Of a stretch of DNA of 64,000 nucleotides, positions 23,631 through 37,400 are shown piece by piece. The stretch comes from Opisthorchis felineus (taxonomy: Eukaryota > Platyhelminthes > Trematoda > Opisthorchiida > Opisthorchiidae). The notes under the pieces were generated by a model that saw nothing but the letters and a program-made list of their open reading frames with translations, did no database searches and was not told the origin of the DNA. A program made the translations under genes and the position numbers. The DNA is taken from assembly GCA_004794785.1 (NCBI GenBank), contig SJOL01006477.1, positions 1,057,144 to 1,121,143 of the forward strand, read 5' to 3'. Position 1 is the first letter of the stretch. Each line of letters begins with the position of its first letter.

Positions 23631-23721
23631 AGGTTGCTGAAAGTTCTCCGACAGCCCACGACCGGTTTCGCCCTTCTTGGGGCTCATCAGGTAGGCGCAG
23701 TCCCCGAGTTTCCGTCAACCT
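23631..23721 (-). ncRNA. Hammerhead ribozyme, type I, intact core
   Basis: On the minus strand every universally required core nucleotide is present: CTGATGA (23690-23684), GAAA (23669-23666) and the GTC cleavage triplet (23662-23660), with cleavage predicted between 23660 and 23659. Stem II is GCCC/GGGC with loop CAAGAA. The proximal part of stem I pairs GCCTAC (23696-23691) with GTGGGC (23659-23654). After an internal loop, a distal stem of about 15 bp is closed by GGTTG/CAACC. Stem III is only ACCGGT, a self-complementary hexamer. A monomer could form at most one or two pairs there, whereas two copies could pair perfectly, as in double-hammerhead structures. Activity is inferred from structure and has not been shown. 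Confidence 0.87.
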
Positions 23722-24014
23722 TATGTTCTACTTGAAACCAAATTGCACGGAATTAGCGAAATACACTCATTTGCAAACAAATTTGGTTTTGCGAGAGACT
23801 CACCTGGAACCCAGCTGAATCTCTCGTTTGTGATGTTTCCAGGCAACTGAATGTGCTGCACCAGGCCGCCTCATGTTTCAGTTGCTACGATATTCGAGAT
23901 ATCGTGATACATGTATATTCGTAATGCACTACATCACAAACGAGAGATTCAGCCGGGTTCCAGGTGAGTCTCTCGCAAAACCAAATTTGTTTGCAAATGA
24001 GTGTATTTCGCTAA
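23722..24014. repeat. L repeat and inverted repeat with ~82-bp near-perfect arms
   Basis: The left arm (23754-23834) runs from TAGCGAAATACACTCATTTG to TCTCTCGTTTGTGATGT. The right arm (23932-24014) is its reverse complement, with a single difference in the bases I compared (CAGCTGGG versus CAGCCGGG). The spacer of about 97 bp contains AACTGAATGTGCTGCACCAGG and CATGTTTCAGTTGCTACGATAT, also seen in the other copies. Just before the right arm stands TAATGCACTAC, which elsewhere flanks the ribozyme. The unit codes for no protein. Confidence 0.85.
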
Positions 24015-27000
24015 ATCCACTGACTGTTTACCCAACCTCCTGGTGCATCATGGGAGCTGTAACCAATCTTCCGTTTCAGTATTATAGTACATCCACGTAC
24101 TTGAGGTGGTGGGCACATTGATACTGGCTAACAGGATGATCAGACCTACAGAGGCTCCACTATATAAGCAACTGCTCATGTTAGGATTTATATACCTTTG
24201 ATTTTCAGCTGCAAGACCGTCGTTCTTAAGCATCATCTAGGGTTGAATTCGCTTTTGTCTCAACATGGACAGTTGGCATCAGACAGCATTGGAAATGTCA
24301 TAGTTGCAGCATGATGAGTCTTTATTCTACATCCCTACGAGGTTCGTGAGCTTCTAGAATACCGAAGAACGTGGCCATCTCTTCTTTAGTCACCACTTTC
24401 AAAATGCTATGGATGTACATCTATACCACATTACAGACACGCGGAAGTTTAAGCCAATACCTCGAGCTACGAAACCCCTTCACCTCAACTGATTACTTCA
24501 GTGCAATGAAGTAACCCCATAGAGCTGACGCAGGCCAGGTTGTCTCCTACTCTCAACAACCCCAACCTGAACTTGTTCCATTCACTGTACTCCTCAATAG
24601 CTTACGTTAGAGTAGTAAAAAGAAACAAGCTTATAAAATGACAGAGGGTGAGTTATTTTGTGGTTACATTTCCAACAGGTGAGCGGTTTTAGTCGCATTA
24701 CGATACTTCTAATCAAAACTAGACAACTTCGACTGGATATGTGAATTCAGAATGTCCATAAGGGAGCAGCCGATCTGAGCAAGAAAAATGCAGAAGGAAA
24801 AATGACGCAATAGTAATTTAACAAAAACTACAGACTACATTTATTTCGAACCACAGATCATTTGACACTGGGTCTAACACCACTCTGGCATCTTTCAAAG
24901 GTGACTGTCCCCTTCGGATCAGTTGGTTTGTACTCTTTTTTTCACGCCTAATTCCAAGGCTTCAAAAATCCACATCTTGTCTTATAGCTATCCCAGTGTA
25001 ACGCGATCGATGTTAGCAATAAAATCAGTTACACTAACAATGTGACAACTTGACCGACCTCTGGCCATTTTCTAGGACATTTTCGTGTTGCTGAAGCCTC
25101 ACATCTAAATTTCACCTGAGTTTACTTTACAGTGCATACAGCTGTTACCAAGGCCAACAGCACCCCTACAAAAAAGCTGTGAGTAACGACCAAAACGGCA
25201 AATTTGGAGGATTAAACATATAATGCATTTGGTAGGTTTGTTGAGCGGATGGTTTTGAAGCCCAGGTGACCCTAGGCTCCCAGGAGCCGGATAGTGATAC
25301 TTACTTGGACGGTGAAGCAATCCCATAATTATTTGAATGCGCAAAGTCTTTGGAAATTTAGCTAAGACTAATTGATCGCCGCTCAGTTTGAGTGCTGGTA
25401 TCATGAGAAATCAACACTTCTTAAGTAACATAATATTGAGTGACGGTGGATTAATGTGACTGCGTATACTAAAATGTTTGCTGATGGGCCAACTCTTCCG
25501 TAGAAGGGAACGATGTTTGTTGGCATTTTTGGCCCTAATACCTCACAAAAAGGATAACTTTTTTTCGGAAATACGAGTTTGCGTACACTAATTGGCATGA
25601 CAGTTGATTTCTGTTGGGCCGTGAGGAGGCAGAAAGTACGGTAGCCAAGTTTAAATCTACTGATTATCCCCGCTGAGCACTCCTGAGGATGACGAACGGG
25701 ACTTCCTGTACAAAGGAGCAATTCGACAGCTTGTGTGTAATACAAATTATGTGATCTTCCATAGAGGTTAAAGTTAAGTGGTTAGTCTAGCTTCTCCAAT
25801 TAACCCTACGAACACTTACAAGAGTTGTGAGTGAAGAAAGCCCAGTATTGTAGCTAGTAATCAAGCTAAATAACCTAGTTTCCTAGACGAGCATGTCATG
25901 AGAAATGACCGAATGTTGTCCGTCGAAGGTGATGTAAAAACCGGTTGGTTCAGCCAACAAATGTCAGGGATACTGCGATTATCATTGTAGAGAATAAAGT
26001 ATCATGAAATATTATGAAAGCCATAGAACTCTTCTGTTACCTTTTCCTGGATGTAACTTGGTGGATCACGTGCGTTCAGGTTCGTGCACCCTTGAATCGC
26101 AATGGTAGATGCAGGAGCAATTATTGTGCCTCCGAGTCCCATTCACTTTCACGTTTTCCGTAAAAGCTTGTTACAGGCAAATAGTGCCTGGTCATGCTCT
26201 ATTGTACTTTGCCTCACTTGTACAGAGAGTAGTGATATTCAGGTCGTGAAATCAAACCATGTACGCTTCTTGATATCCTCGAGATAATATTTATCGAAAT
26301 GTGCGTGGATACGGAGTTGAGTTTCGGTAGCAATCGAATTGAAGTTGTCCTTCGAAAGTGGAGAGCTCATGTAGCACTAGCTACGTAAATTTGGGGCTAT
26401 TTAAAATAGACAACATTGGCTACCAATCCCATAGGAGGGGATTAAACACCGGCAGTATGATTTATTTGGATCAGCGCTTTGGCATACTTGCCGGAGAACC
26501 ATACAGGGCCTGATTGCTTTTACTTGACTTTTTTGGGCTTAACCGAGTTATAAATTCCCCACACAAATGCAGAATCAAATGGACTACGGTTGTAAGCAAT
26601 ATCAATATTTTTGCTGCTCAGAGGCGTGCTTCACTTGTTGCCTCTGATCACTGTTTTGAGCCTGCCATCGAAACTACACTTCAAGGAGAACTGAAGGAGT
26701 AACGTAAAAAGACTCCACATAAGCTGAAGACGTTGGTAATCACCTTCACCGACTGGGGAAAATGGTTTGTCTCACAGATTTTTATGGCATCAAAATTGCG
26801 ACTCTCATCAATCTGCACGTTGCCAACGCTTGATTGGATATCTAAACTGTCGCTTTGAATTGTCTTGCCCTGTTAAGAACATCAGCATCAGCGATGACAA
26901 GTCTACTTCTCGACAGCCTAAGCAACTGCTGAAGGCAGAGATGCACATTTATGGAAAAGGAAGACGTGCAGCGGTCTGAGCCCACGCAAGCGATCAAACT

Positions 27001-30000
27001 TGAAGCCAAACACCTGTAAAATATCTTGCACAATGCGAGTAACGGCAATAAAAGCTGCTCTAAAATGTGGTGATCCCTGAAGCACCTGCACGACGAAGAC
27101 CGGGGCTGTGTTCTTCTTTTCGACCTCGATAAGCTCAGCCGGTGGTTTATAGGCCTGTCAAACCTATTCGTTGCACTTACGAGCACCAATCGATTTTGCA
27201 CCACAAAAAAACGCAACAACTAGAGAAGTACATAGGAGGTAACACCTGTGATTGGCATCATCTCTCGCCCTTACCGTTCGAGAAGTTTGCATCCTCAGAG
27301 AACCAACATCTATAATCATTCACATGCCACCCTCATATTGGAAAAATTCTTGATTCTTGACAGGTGGATAACACTGGTACGGAAATCGGGACAACAGAAT
27401 CACTTGAACCTCCGTTCTTCTGAAGCTAGTTGAACACATGCAACTGAATCCGGTTAAATGTACACTGTTGGACTAAGACTCGACCCAGTTTCCATGTCGT
27501 CAGTTTCACTCCACAACAGATGCTGCTGCATACGTGGTTTACTTCATTACTTCACGATTAGTTAAAAGCCCTGTTGTTCATTGACTGCACCAAAGCTTTG
27601 AGATGTATTCGCGGAAGACAGTTACTTCAGCTTCACATTGCTTAACGTTTCTCTACTGCTGCACAATCACCATCGCACCTCGGCGTCAATGCACATTTTC
27701 ACTGAAGCAGGTGAGTAGAACATTGCCAAGCATAGTGAAAACTATTTTCTAAATGGCGCACGGTTCACAGGCGTCAACGGCCGCTTCTGTTCTCCATTAC
27801 TGACTAACAGCGGTGTACTCAGGTTGCTAATGTTCTTTCATTTCTTATGACACTAAAGGGATAACTCCACCGCTGATTTTGTCATCTAGCGCAAATAGAT
27901 TGATAATAAAGTGACCACCTGCAGCTATTGTGCACCTGGTGCAAATCTGCAGCCTCAAACTATCCTGGTTAGGCGAGCGCTCTAGCAACTTCAATGTCCC
28001 AAACTGTCAAGACGTTATCTCTTTTCCTCACCTCAACGTTAGAGTGGCCTTCTCAGTTGCCATCAAGACCTCACTATTTCCAGTATCCCTATCCCCAGAA
28101 CTTTTACTACGAATGATCCAGGTGCAATCTTATCAGGTAAATTTGATTGATCACCCCATATCCAAGCAGGATTTAATGGAGTTCAACGTCTAGCTTCATT
28201 TGGCATGAGGTTGAGGACACTCTTTTTCCCTCGGTCCTATCCCTACGTTTGTTGGCACTTACATTTCACCACACTGGATTTGTTGTTCCTTCTACTCTTC
28301 CCGGGCCTCCTTGAGAAAGTTCACTACCGATTTATCAGGTCATGAAAACAACTTTTAGGTGCGGTGGAAATCAAGCGATATCTTGAGTTTGTAGCAGGCA
28401 GGCACTTGATGCTTTTACCAGTTCCACACAACGAACTCTTTCCGACGTATTTCAGCCCTCATGTCATCCATCAAGGCACTTTCATATACTCGCTCCAAGT
28501 ACAAAGTCTTCCCGCCATAGCTTCCGTTTACTTCAACTGCTCAAACCGGTGTACAAGTTTGTCGGTCATTGGCGTTCTTCGTAGAGCGTTTTCTCAGCTC
28601 CTGACCGTACACATTCACTCACACAACGAGTGTGCCATCCGGGCTTAGCAAACTCAGTAAAAAGACGACCAAGCAAGCCTCGATCTGTCCCAAAGATGAA
28701 CGATCAAGCTGGCACACAAACAGCGATCATAGTGATCATTCGCATAACGACACTATTTTAGCTATAAATAATAATGCTAGCAAGTTAGCCAGCGTCCATT
28801 CGGCCACACTTCAAACCACAATTTAATTACAAAGCCCCGCAAAATGTCCAAATTGTGATTACAGCAATCCTGAGTCACACATTTTCTCATTCGTTCGCTT
28901 CCCACTCACTGCATTCAGACGCAAAAGTGCAGTATTCAGGTACTTGTCCGCAAGCACCTTTGAGTTAAAAAAGTATCGGCCATTATGGATGCACCCCTTT
29001 GTCCCCATCGTTGAGCAATCACGTGATTGTTACTTGTTTACTTCACACGTCACGACTCTTAAAGCCTTATTTAGTTTGCCATTCCTTTTTGAATGACTAA
29101 TCACTGCAACATTTGCGGGCATCCAAAACCTATCAGCGGAAGTGACTGCACACATTTTCAAAGTTGTAACTAAGACCACAAAAGAGAATTAACTACGAAA
29201 ACAGAGTTTGAATTGTGAAGGATTCGCAACGACACCGGCCATTTAGTGTTCTGGCCAATAACTGACCTCCTTCCGGATAAACTGGGTAATCGGTGTACGC
29301 AGGTTCAATAATTTCTCACAGAAGCGAGGACGATTCTCCTCGCTCGTATTCAGAAGGTAAAGCGATAAGATAAACAGACTTGTTAATATCTGAGCTTACA
29401 TCACCCGTATTCCTCTTAGTGCAACAAAACACGTGCCAAAAAATCTCGGTGCGATTACATAGATATCAAGGGACCGAATCCAAAAAAAAACCAGAGCAAC
29501 CACTAGAAACTCGTTCAAAGCGAATAATGCTTTACCACATGGTCGGTGGCGTTCCGTCGGATTCGCGTCTTGAGTAGGAAAGAAATGTACAATTTCAAAA
29601 TTGACGATCCACGAAGCGTATTCTCAGCATATGGCGGAAGCTTCGGTAACTGAATATAGACCAATTACGACACTCCCTTCCCGAAAGAACATCCTCGATG
29701 GACGTCAGTGTTTCTTCATGCAAGGGGGACAAGTGGACGATCACCCTTACCATGCCAAAGAAATCGAAAACCTTTCTTATACTTTTCTGAGAAAGACTGA
29801 AATTCAGATTCACATGATAATCACGACAGAATCAGTCTTTTTGGCATTTGTGTTTGATGTTTAGCACATCGCCGCCCTATTCCACGCTATATTTGAGTGT
29901 AATCAAAATCACTCAATCGAGCAAGACTGTGACCAGCTTTCACGTTGAATTACTTTCATTTTCTCACTCAGCTACAGAACCACCTCCTTCGTCACCGTGT

Positions 30001-31420
30001 GCTTCCGTGACAAACTTTGCACCTTGTGGCAATTCCTCTCGGAGAGATCCCAACCAGTGTGACGATACTTTGCCCAATACACTCTACCACACCTTTATGA
30101 CGAGGGCAACCGGTATTCGGATCGACACTGACCTTAACAACAGCCATACGGATTCCACAAACTGAATAGATAGAATGGAGCATCATCGGCCAATCATTCC
30201 ACTTCCATCAAGCATTTTCGGCGTAGCGTCGAGGTACGGCTGTTTATCGGATCACATGATCCAGTGTATGAGCTAGGTCAACGAAGCTGTTCAATCAGTA
30301 TCGCAATGCTGCTGTTCAGGTAGTTGAAGCTGAGGTACACATCGTAGCAGCAGCAACAGGGACAAGTTTTTTACGTATGTTACAATACCATCACAACATG
30401 AGTTGCGGCCTGTGTGAGTTCTTTACTGATAACGTCAGCTGATTCCGCTGAAATGTCACCCCTCTTGTCTACGTCACCAGTGGGTACGATTGGTCGAGTC
30501 AAGCTATACGTTCTTACAGGTATAGTAAAAAATGAAAAGGACTATCAGTAAACAAAGAAAATAGGCGCATTCGCAACATTTAATCATCATCATCTGTAAA
30601 CCGTGTACATGGTGTACACAGCTATCTTGAGAGAAGAGTATCATGTACTTTACCAATTGTTCACAAACACTGTTTTTACTAGGCGCCACTTCGGAACTCA
30701 AAGTAGCTTCAATTAGTGAAACCGCACCTCAAGAACGAAGCATGATGGAATCGTTCTTCCTGATGTAAAAGGACTAGGAAACCACAAAACGGACCTACCA
30801 AGAGTTATCGAGGTGACAATTCAACTAATATGTCATTTGCCTGTAGAGGCACCCCTATGAACACGTTGTAAATGTTACTGATTGTTTGGTACAGAGGGGT
30901 AAGGAGGTACGAAATGTTTCCAAATGCCACTGTCTGTCTTCTACTTGTGTTAAACTTACCGAAGGGATATAACTGTTTCAAATGAAAATCAAGCGGCGAT
31001 CATAACATCTAAATGATGGGACTTCGGCTTGAAGTGGGACATTATGCGATCACGCGGAATTCATTGGTGCTATTGACTCGTTGTGACGCAAAAGTGCTCA
31101 ATGGAGTGGAAGCTGAATATTTTCTGACCTGTGCTGAGAAAAATTACGAAATGACTGATCTGTTAACAATGCTGTTCCTTCAAATCACAGCTGCCACGGC
31201 AAACCGGTTAAGTATAAAGACTGTCAGGTCACCCAGGTCTACAGAGAGTAATTGATGGCTCATATAATTCCAATCATGATTATTTTTGCATAAACCTATC
31301 CTGAAAGTAGTCAAGACTCGTAATCACTGTGCAAATCACTATTTGATCAAAATGAGAGGACTGTACAGAAACGTCGATGCAAACAGGAAGATCATGGCTG
31401 AATGAGTCTGCTTCCTTCAT
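24015..31420. other. Intergenic DNA without a recognised gene
   Basis: No exon chain or clear element was found. Short LINE-like phrases occur near 27.43 and 27.57 kb (HMQLNPVKCTLL and FIDCTKAL in plus-strand frames), but no consistent order or longer match supports an element. Plus-strand frames at 26.5-27.0, 28.4-28.8, 29.4-30.2 and 31.0-31.26 kb have no domain or splice support. Confidence 0.4.
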
Positions 31421-34400
31421 CTACAAATCGGGGTTTTTGCTCCACAACTTGTAGGTGAGATCATGTGAGCAGGTAGCGACACACTGAGCGTCAGGTGAAA
31501 TATCTGCATAGACCACTTTACTGTTGTGTCCCTCAAGCTTCTTGATTGGCGCCCATACAGGATGACCCCAAAGTTTCGCCGTCTTGTCAAATGAGCTGGT
31601 CAGGATGTAGTTCGCGGAACGAGCTGGAAAAAAAGGAAACCAAGTGTTAGGTGCCCCCAAGTGCATCTCAACGGTAAGAAAAAAATGTCAGGAAAACTTA
31701 CGTTCGAAACGGACGCTGGACACAACATTATTGTGAGCTGGGAGAACATAAATTGCCTGCTGTTGTCGTAAATCCCATATCCGAACTGTGTTATCAGCAC
31801 TGGCTGTGGCCGCATGATATCCATTGTCAGCAATGTCAGCACCCAAAAGTTCTCCCAAATGGCCTTCGAAGAACATGATGCAGCGACCCGTTCGCAGGTC
31901 CCAAATTCGAGCAAAGCTGTCCAAACTTGTAGTAAGTGCCAAGGAGCCATCGGGGTGAAAAACTACATCGTAGACTGGTTTTGAATGCCCTTCTTGGTGG
32001 AGTACTTCTTCACACGCCTCCAAATCCCATAAGCGCCAAGAATGGTCAAAACAGGCGGTAGCGAGAAATCGGCCGGATGGATGAAAAGCCACACGAGATA
32101 CCCGAAAGGGTGCGTGGCCTTCGATGTCGGCCAGGGGTTCTTCGTTATCCAGACTCCAGAGCTTGACACTTCCATCCTAATAATAATAATAGTAATAATA
32201 ATAATAATAACAATAATAATAATATGGTTTAGACGTACCGACCTTAGTAACATATGAAGCGAAGACATATTGTCTGAAATTAACCTAAGTATACGACTTA
32301 CATACTCACCTGCATACAGTGTATTGCGACACAGGCGAGCCGTACAAAGGAAACATGAGGCAGCCTAGTGCAGTACATTCAGGTGAGTAAAAATATCATA
32401 AACGGGAGATTCAGCTGGGTCCCAGGTGAGTCTCCCGTCAAAATCAAACTGGTATGCAGATTAGTGTACAAGTCGAATTTCGTGCAATTTGGGTTCAAGT
32501 AGAGGAAACTCCGGGACTGCGCCCGTACCAAAGGCACACACATAGGACTAGGTTTTACTAGCCAAAATCAGTCTGGCCTGTAGACAGATGGTCACAGAAA
32601 GTCATTTCTGGCATCGCTGCAGACTTAGTGTTCCGAGGTTATGCGCAGACATATGCATGAATCACACAAAACCGAACAAGATAGGATATAAGATACCAGA
32701 ATACAATACAATATACAATACAATAGAACTAAAAAAGCAATACAACACATACAAAATGAAGGCAAGTTACCGGAAAACAAGACAGGCCGCCCAGCAATCC
32801 GGACCAGGGGGCTTTATTGGCGAGCCACATACGGCTCCTGTAGGTTTGGACAGTGAAAAATCGTCCAGCTACAACACACTTTTGGTGCATAGCTGCCGTG
32901 CCAACCGGAGGAAGCATGAGGGCCATCTACCACCTACAACCAGCGTCACAAATTCCAGGATAGAAATTAAGTTTGAAGATGGCTAGAGTGATCGGACAAG
33001 GAGAGTCGATTTCTCAGGACTCTCAGGACTTATTGCCATTTTATAAGATATAAGATTATTTAACACACCGCGCCTCGATTTCAGCTGGGCTGTTTTGCTG
33101 AGCCCATCTAACGAGGCAAAACGAAAGTCAGCTGTCCAGTGAAAGGCTAAAAATATGGATTACGCACCACGGTAATTGAAGAGTCGATGCGCGCAGCTAA
33201 CATTAGGTCGAGAAGCACACTCAATGTTTGCACAACAGTATTGGATAGGAAGGGTTCGAAACTACGTATCCTCCAAAATGGACAACGCTGAGACGGTGTA
33301 CAAAACCACTGAGGAAGACCATTGACCAAACGTGTGCCACTTATACCTACTCTTCTAGATATACTATCAGCTCCTCAAAGTTCAGTTGTATAAAATAACG
33401 GGGGCTGGGCAAAAAGGTAATCAATCACACCCAGCAAAGGCGAATCGCGTGGTGATACTATGAAGTGTGTGAAACAGTTTGAACGCTTGATAGCATAAAG
33501 AAAGACTAACCTGTGCGGAGCTGGCCAGTGCTAGCTGTTGCTCCGGTTGTGTGAGGGCCTGAGGATGCCAGACCACGCTACACACAGATGCCGTATGCCC
33601 ACGAAGATTGAGTTTAAGCTCGCAATCTGGAACAGTCCACACGCGACATAAGCCACTCCAAGAGGCGGTCGCCAACTGCTTCCCATCTGGAGAAAACCGA
33701 CACATGCTCAAAGGTCGCACGTCTCCCACCTGGCTGCAAAGTAGTCCAAATTGCTGTCAAGAGCAAAGACAGTGTGTTAGTGCAAGCAACTCAGGTCGTC
33801 TTGCTATCCATAGCGAGTGCCCTTAGATTAGTTGTTTAATTATAGCACACCCTGAAACTCCAGGACGCAAAACAATTGATGAGAATCAGTGTCGATGACA
33901 GCTAAGCACCAGTATTTCATGCTGGTGCCATGATGAAGGTCTTAACGAGAAGGCGTTAAAACATTGTTATCAGCCCCAAATGCAAATAGTACCTAAAGAA
34001 GGCGGAAGAGAGGCGTATAATGGATAGGACAAACAGTCACGACGTTGGAACGCCAGAACCATGACCTTTAAAAACAGGTTATACGATGGCTCTAGCGGAA
34101 ATCTCGAGAATCGGCAGATGAGTTGATTGCTAGAATCCAGAATGACGGCTTTGGGGGAGAAATAAAGTTGGCTCATGCTCCTCTAGGAGCGTCATAGTAA
34201 AGCAATACATGGGAACAAAACAATACAAACGATCAATCGTCAACGAGCCACTTCAGATGGATGAACTATCAACCTACTCAGCTACGAATTAGGATGAACG
34301 GCGTGATACAACGCACAATTCTGCATCTCCATTTGAATCAAAGTAGTCGGATTATTCGCGAAATACACTCATTTGCACACGGATTTCGTTTCAACAGAAA

Positions 34401-37400
34401 ACAGCTGAATCCCTCGTTTATGCTATTCAACTGGATGTGACGCACAAAAGCTGCCTCATGTTTCAGCTGGTACGAAATTCGAGGTATCGCAGTATATTTT
34501 CTTGACGGAACACTACTCATAAGGTCAGTGAAAACTCGGGGCTGCGCTTACCTGATGAGCCTCAAGGGCGAAACCGGTCATGGGCAGTCCAAAAGTTTTC
34601 AGCGACCATGTTTCGTTGAGAAAATATTAGGATTATTCCTTAAAACCAAGGGTAATACACTGAGGGTCAAACCGTTCACAATCAGCGTGACAGGTAAACC
34701 GATCAGAAATGCACGACTGCCTTTAGATCCAATTCCGGAAGCTTTTACAAAACACGCGGTCACGTAATCTCAACCCTCCGGCAACACATACCAACAATGA
34801 CACTCGTTTCGCCTGATGTCCGAAGAACGGTTCCGGAACCAATCTATTCCAATCCACTTGAGTGATTGACACAGATAGGGGACTCCATAGCAATGCATAA
34901 ATGAAGAAGAAAATGACCAAAACATCTGGGGTCGGATTTCAACGAGTCCTAGACACTATTGGCGGGTCAACTAGACGGACGAAAATCCAAAGGACCATAA
35001 TCCTGGAAACATTTACCAAAGTGTTCACTCACATTTATTCATCCATTAGACCGAAAATGACCGCCTAATTTGTTTGCTAGAGCTCCTGTATAGCCAACCG
35101 CCTTCTTGCACAGACGGTTCAAGATATCTCAGTGGCCAAAAAGGGAAGCCACTGACCCCAAGATCCGGGGTTCAGAACGATTGTTACTGTCTGGGTTTTG
35201 GCAACCTAAGAGTATAGAGCTTTCGTGCTTCCTTCAGGGTGCATGACAGCTAATTTTTGCAAAGGTAGGATCACGTTCCTGTTTAAAAGATAGAGTAAAG
35301 ACAACCAGTGTACAACAGGTTCACGATAACCCATAACATACATTGTTCGCACACTGTCCTAAGTAAAAAATAGACTGAAGCGCACCACCGAAGCACTTCA
35401 CCGTAGAAAAGTTATCGGCTAGACGGTCACCTTCGCAAGTGTGGTGGACATCTGGACGTGTGCAGAGTACATCTCAATAGTTGTCTCGCAGCCAGTTTCC
35501 TGATATGGCACAACACTCGGCATGGGTACACAGATGGGAATCTGGTTATATTGTAGATCTGCCGAATAAATGCACACAGTGAAAACGACTACTGAGTTGG
35601 ATTAATTTTGGTGTTGTAAGGCCGCTCTTGCCGTTCTGGAGACATATATGTTAGATTGGGTGGTTTAACTTACATTCAAAGTCTTGTGATATTCTTGCAA
35701 TCGGGCTTTGCGCAGGGCTGCCGGCATTTCCTCGTAGTGCTTTCGGGTCTTATCAAGCCTTTGTTTAGCCCGATTCAAGGAGTACTCAGCAATCCACATT
35801 CGAGCGTCAGCCAAACTGGCGGGACCCTGGTGATACCATACGGTATTATCCTGCGAATTCAAAGTAGACTACCAGTATCAGAAACAAAAGCCGGGAACAG
35901 CCGGACGAGTGGTGAAGTGGCTGTTTAGTTGTATGCTAATTTGAAGTTGCAAAACTTCGAAAGCATTTGGTGAAATGTAACACTCATTATTTTATTGTGA
36001 AGGTGTACGATAGTAAACTACTCGAAAAGTAAGAAGAATGGAACCGAGTGCAAAACTAAGTGGACGCTGGAGTATGTTGGGGTAAAAAGCACCCGAAGTA
36101 ACCCAGTTAACAGATTTAACGCTTAATAAACAGTCTGGAAAATGAACAACCTATTTGTGGGACATTTTTTTTCAGATAATGAGAGAATACTTATCTTATC
36201 ATACGCTGATGATTAAGTTTCAACCAGAAACGCAACGAAGTGGTGGTCAACCAATGAGCTATAGAGACAGGCCTGCCTGATGATGTCTTTTGGACTGGGA
36301 GCAAGTCGAACTCCATGGACGGTTGAGTACACCTTCATATACGACGCGAACACAAGCTTCAGACATTCACCTGTTTCACATAGTTCCTGCATGCCCTTTT
36401 ACATACTGAACGGTAATCGCCTCACATAGTGATGATAACGAGAAATGTTCGTGCTTAAATATGATGAAAGTGGAGCGAGCTAGCACTAAGAAGATTGCTA
36501 CAGTGCAATGCAGACGCATTATCCTGGTTTATTTCTTGCGTACTGGGATCTAACTCCTAGCCTCACTTGACTTGGACTTGTGGGGTTTTCTATTATTATA
36601 ACCATGAAAAATTGTCACTAGACACCTGCCTTCAAAAGTACGACCCTTTAGGGTGCTTCTGATGGGTGACTGCTACGTCGAATTTCAAATTGAGTTAAAG
36701 AGTGAAGCTCGAAACGGTGAACCTTACATCTTTCCCCGGTTGAAAAGAAGTGGTACTACTGTCCGTGCCCGCAACAGCGGCTGTTGAACTTGTGGCAGGA
36801 ACTGGGAGCGGTGGTCGTTGGGCGGGACCGCCACTAATCACAAGTAGCATGCGCAAGCGTTCTCTCCTATCGGCTCCATCCTCACCGAACAGACCTACAG
36901 AACAGAAAAATAAGGGAGACTGCAAATAATTCAGATAATTTCACTGAATGATCAATGGTCAACTGTCTAAAACAGTACACAGCGGGGCTCAGATGCATAC
37001 TCATTTTGTGAAGCCGTAATAGGAATACAAGTAACCCATAAAGAGGAATGCACGTCAATGGAAAGACACGATGAATACCACGCGCCTTTGATTGCACGAT
37101 TACTAACATGAAGTGAGTGGTCAGAGGACAAGCCGGTTCTAAAAACTTGCGTAGTCCTCAGCTAAACACGACAAGAAGATGTTCCGAGTATCATTTCAGC
37201 AACACCGTAAATACAGATAAAGTCCGTGATATAATTAGAAGGCCACTTCTATTCTCTCATTCTGTGTCTTAGCTACGTAATCCAGCCGATTATGGTACTT
37301 CCCCAGACAATTCTGAGTGATTTTGTGATACGAAATTTGTTATCTAGTTTGACACCCTATATTCGAACACAGCTTGGTATCAACGTGCAGTTTCGTGGAC

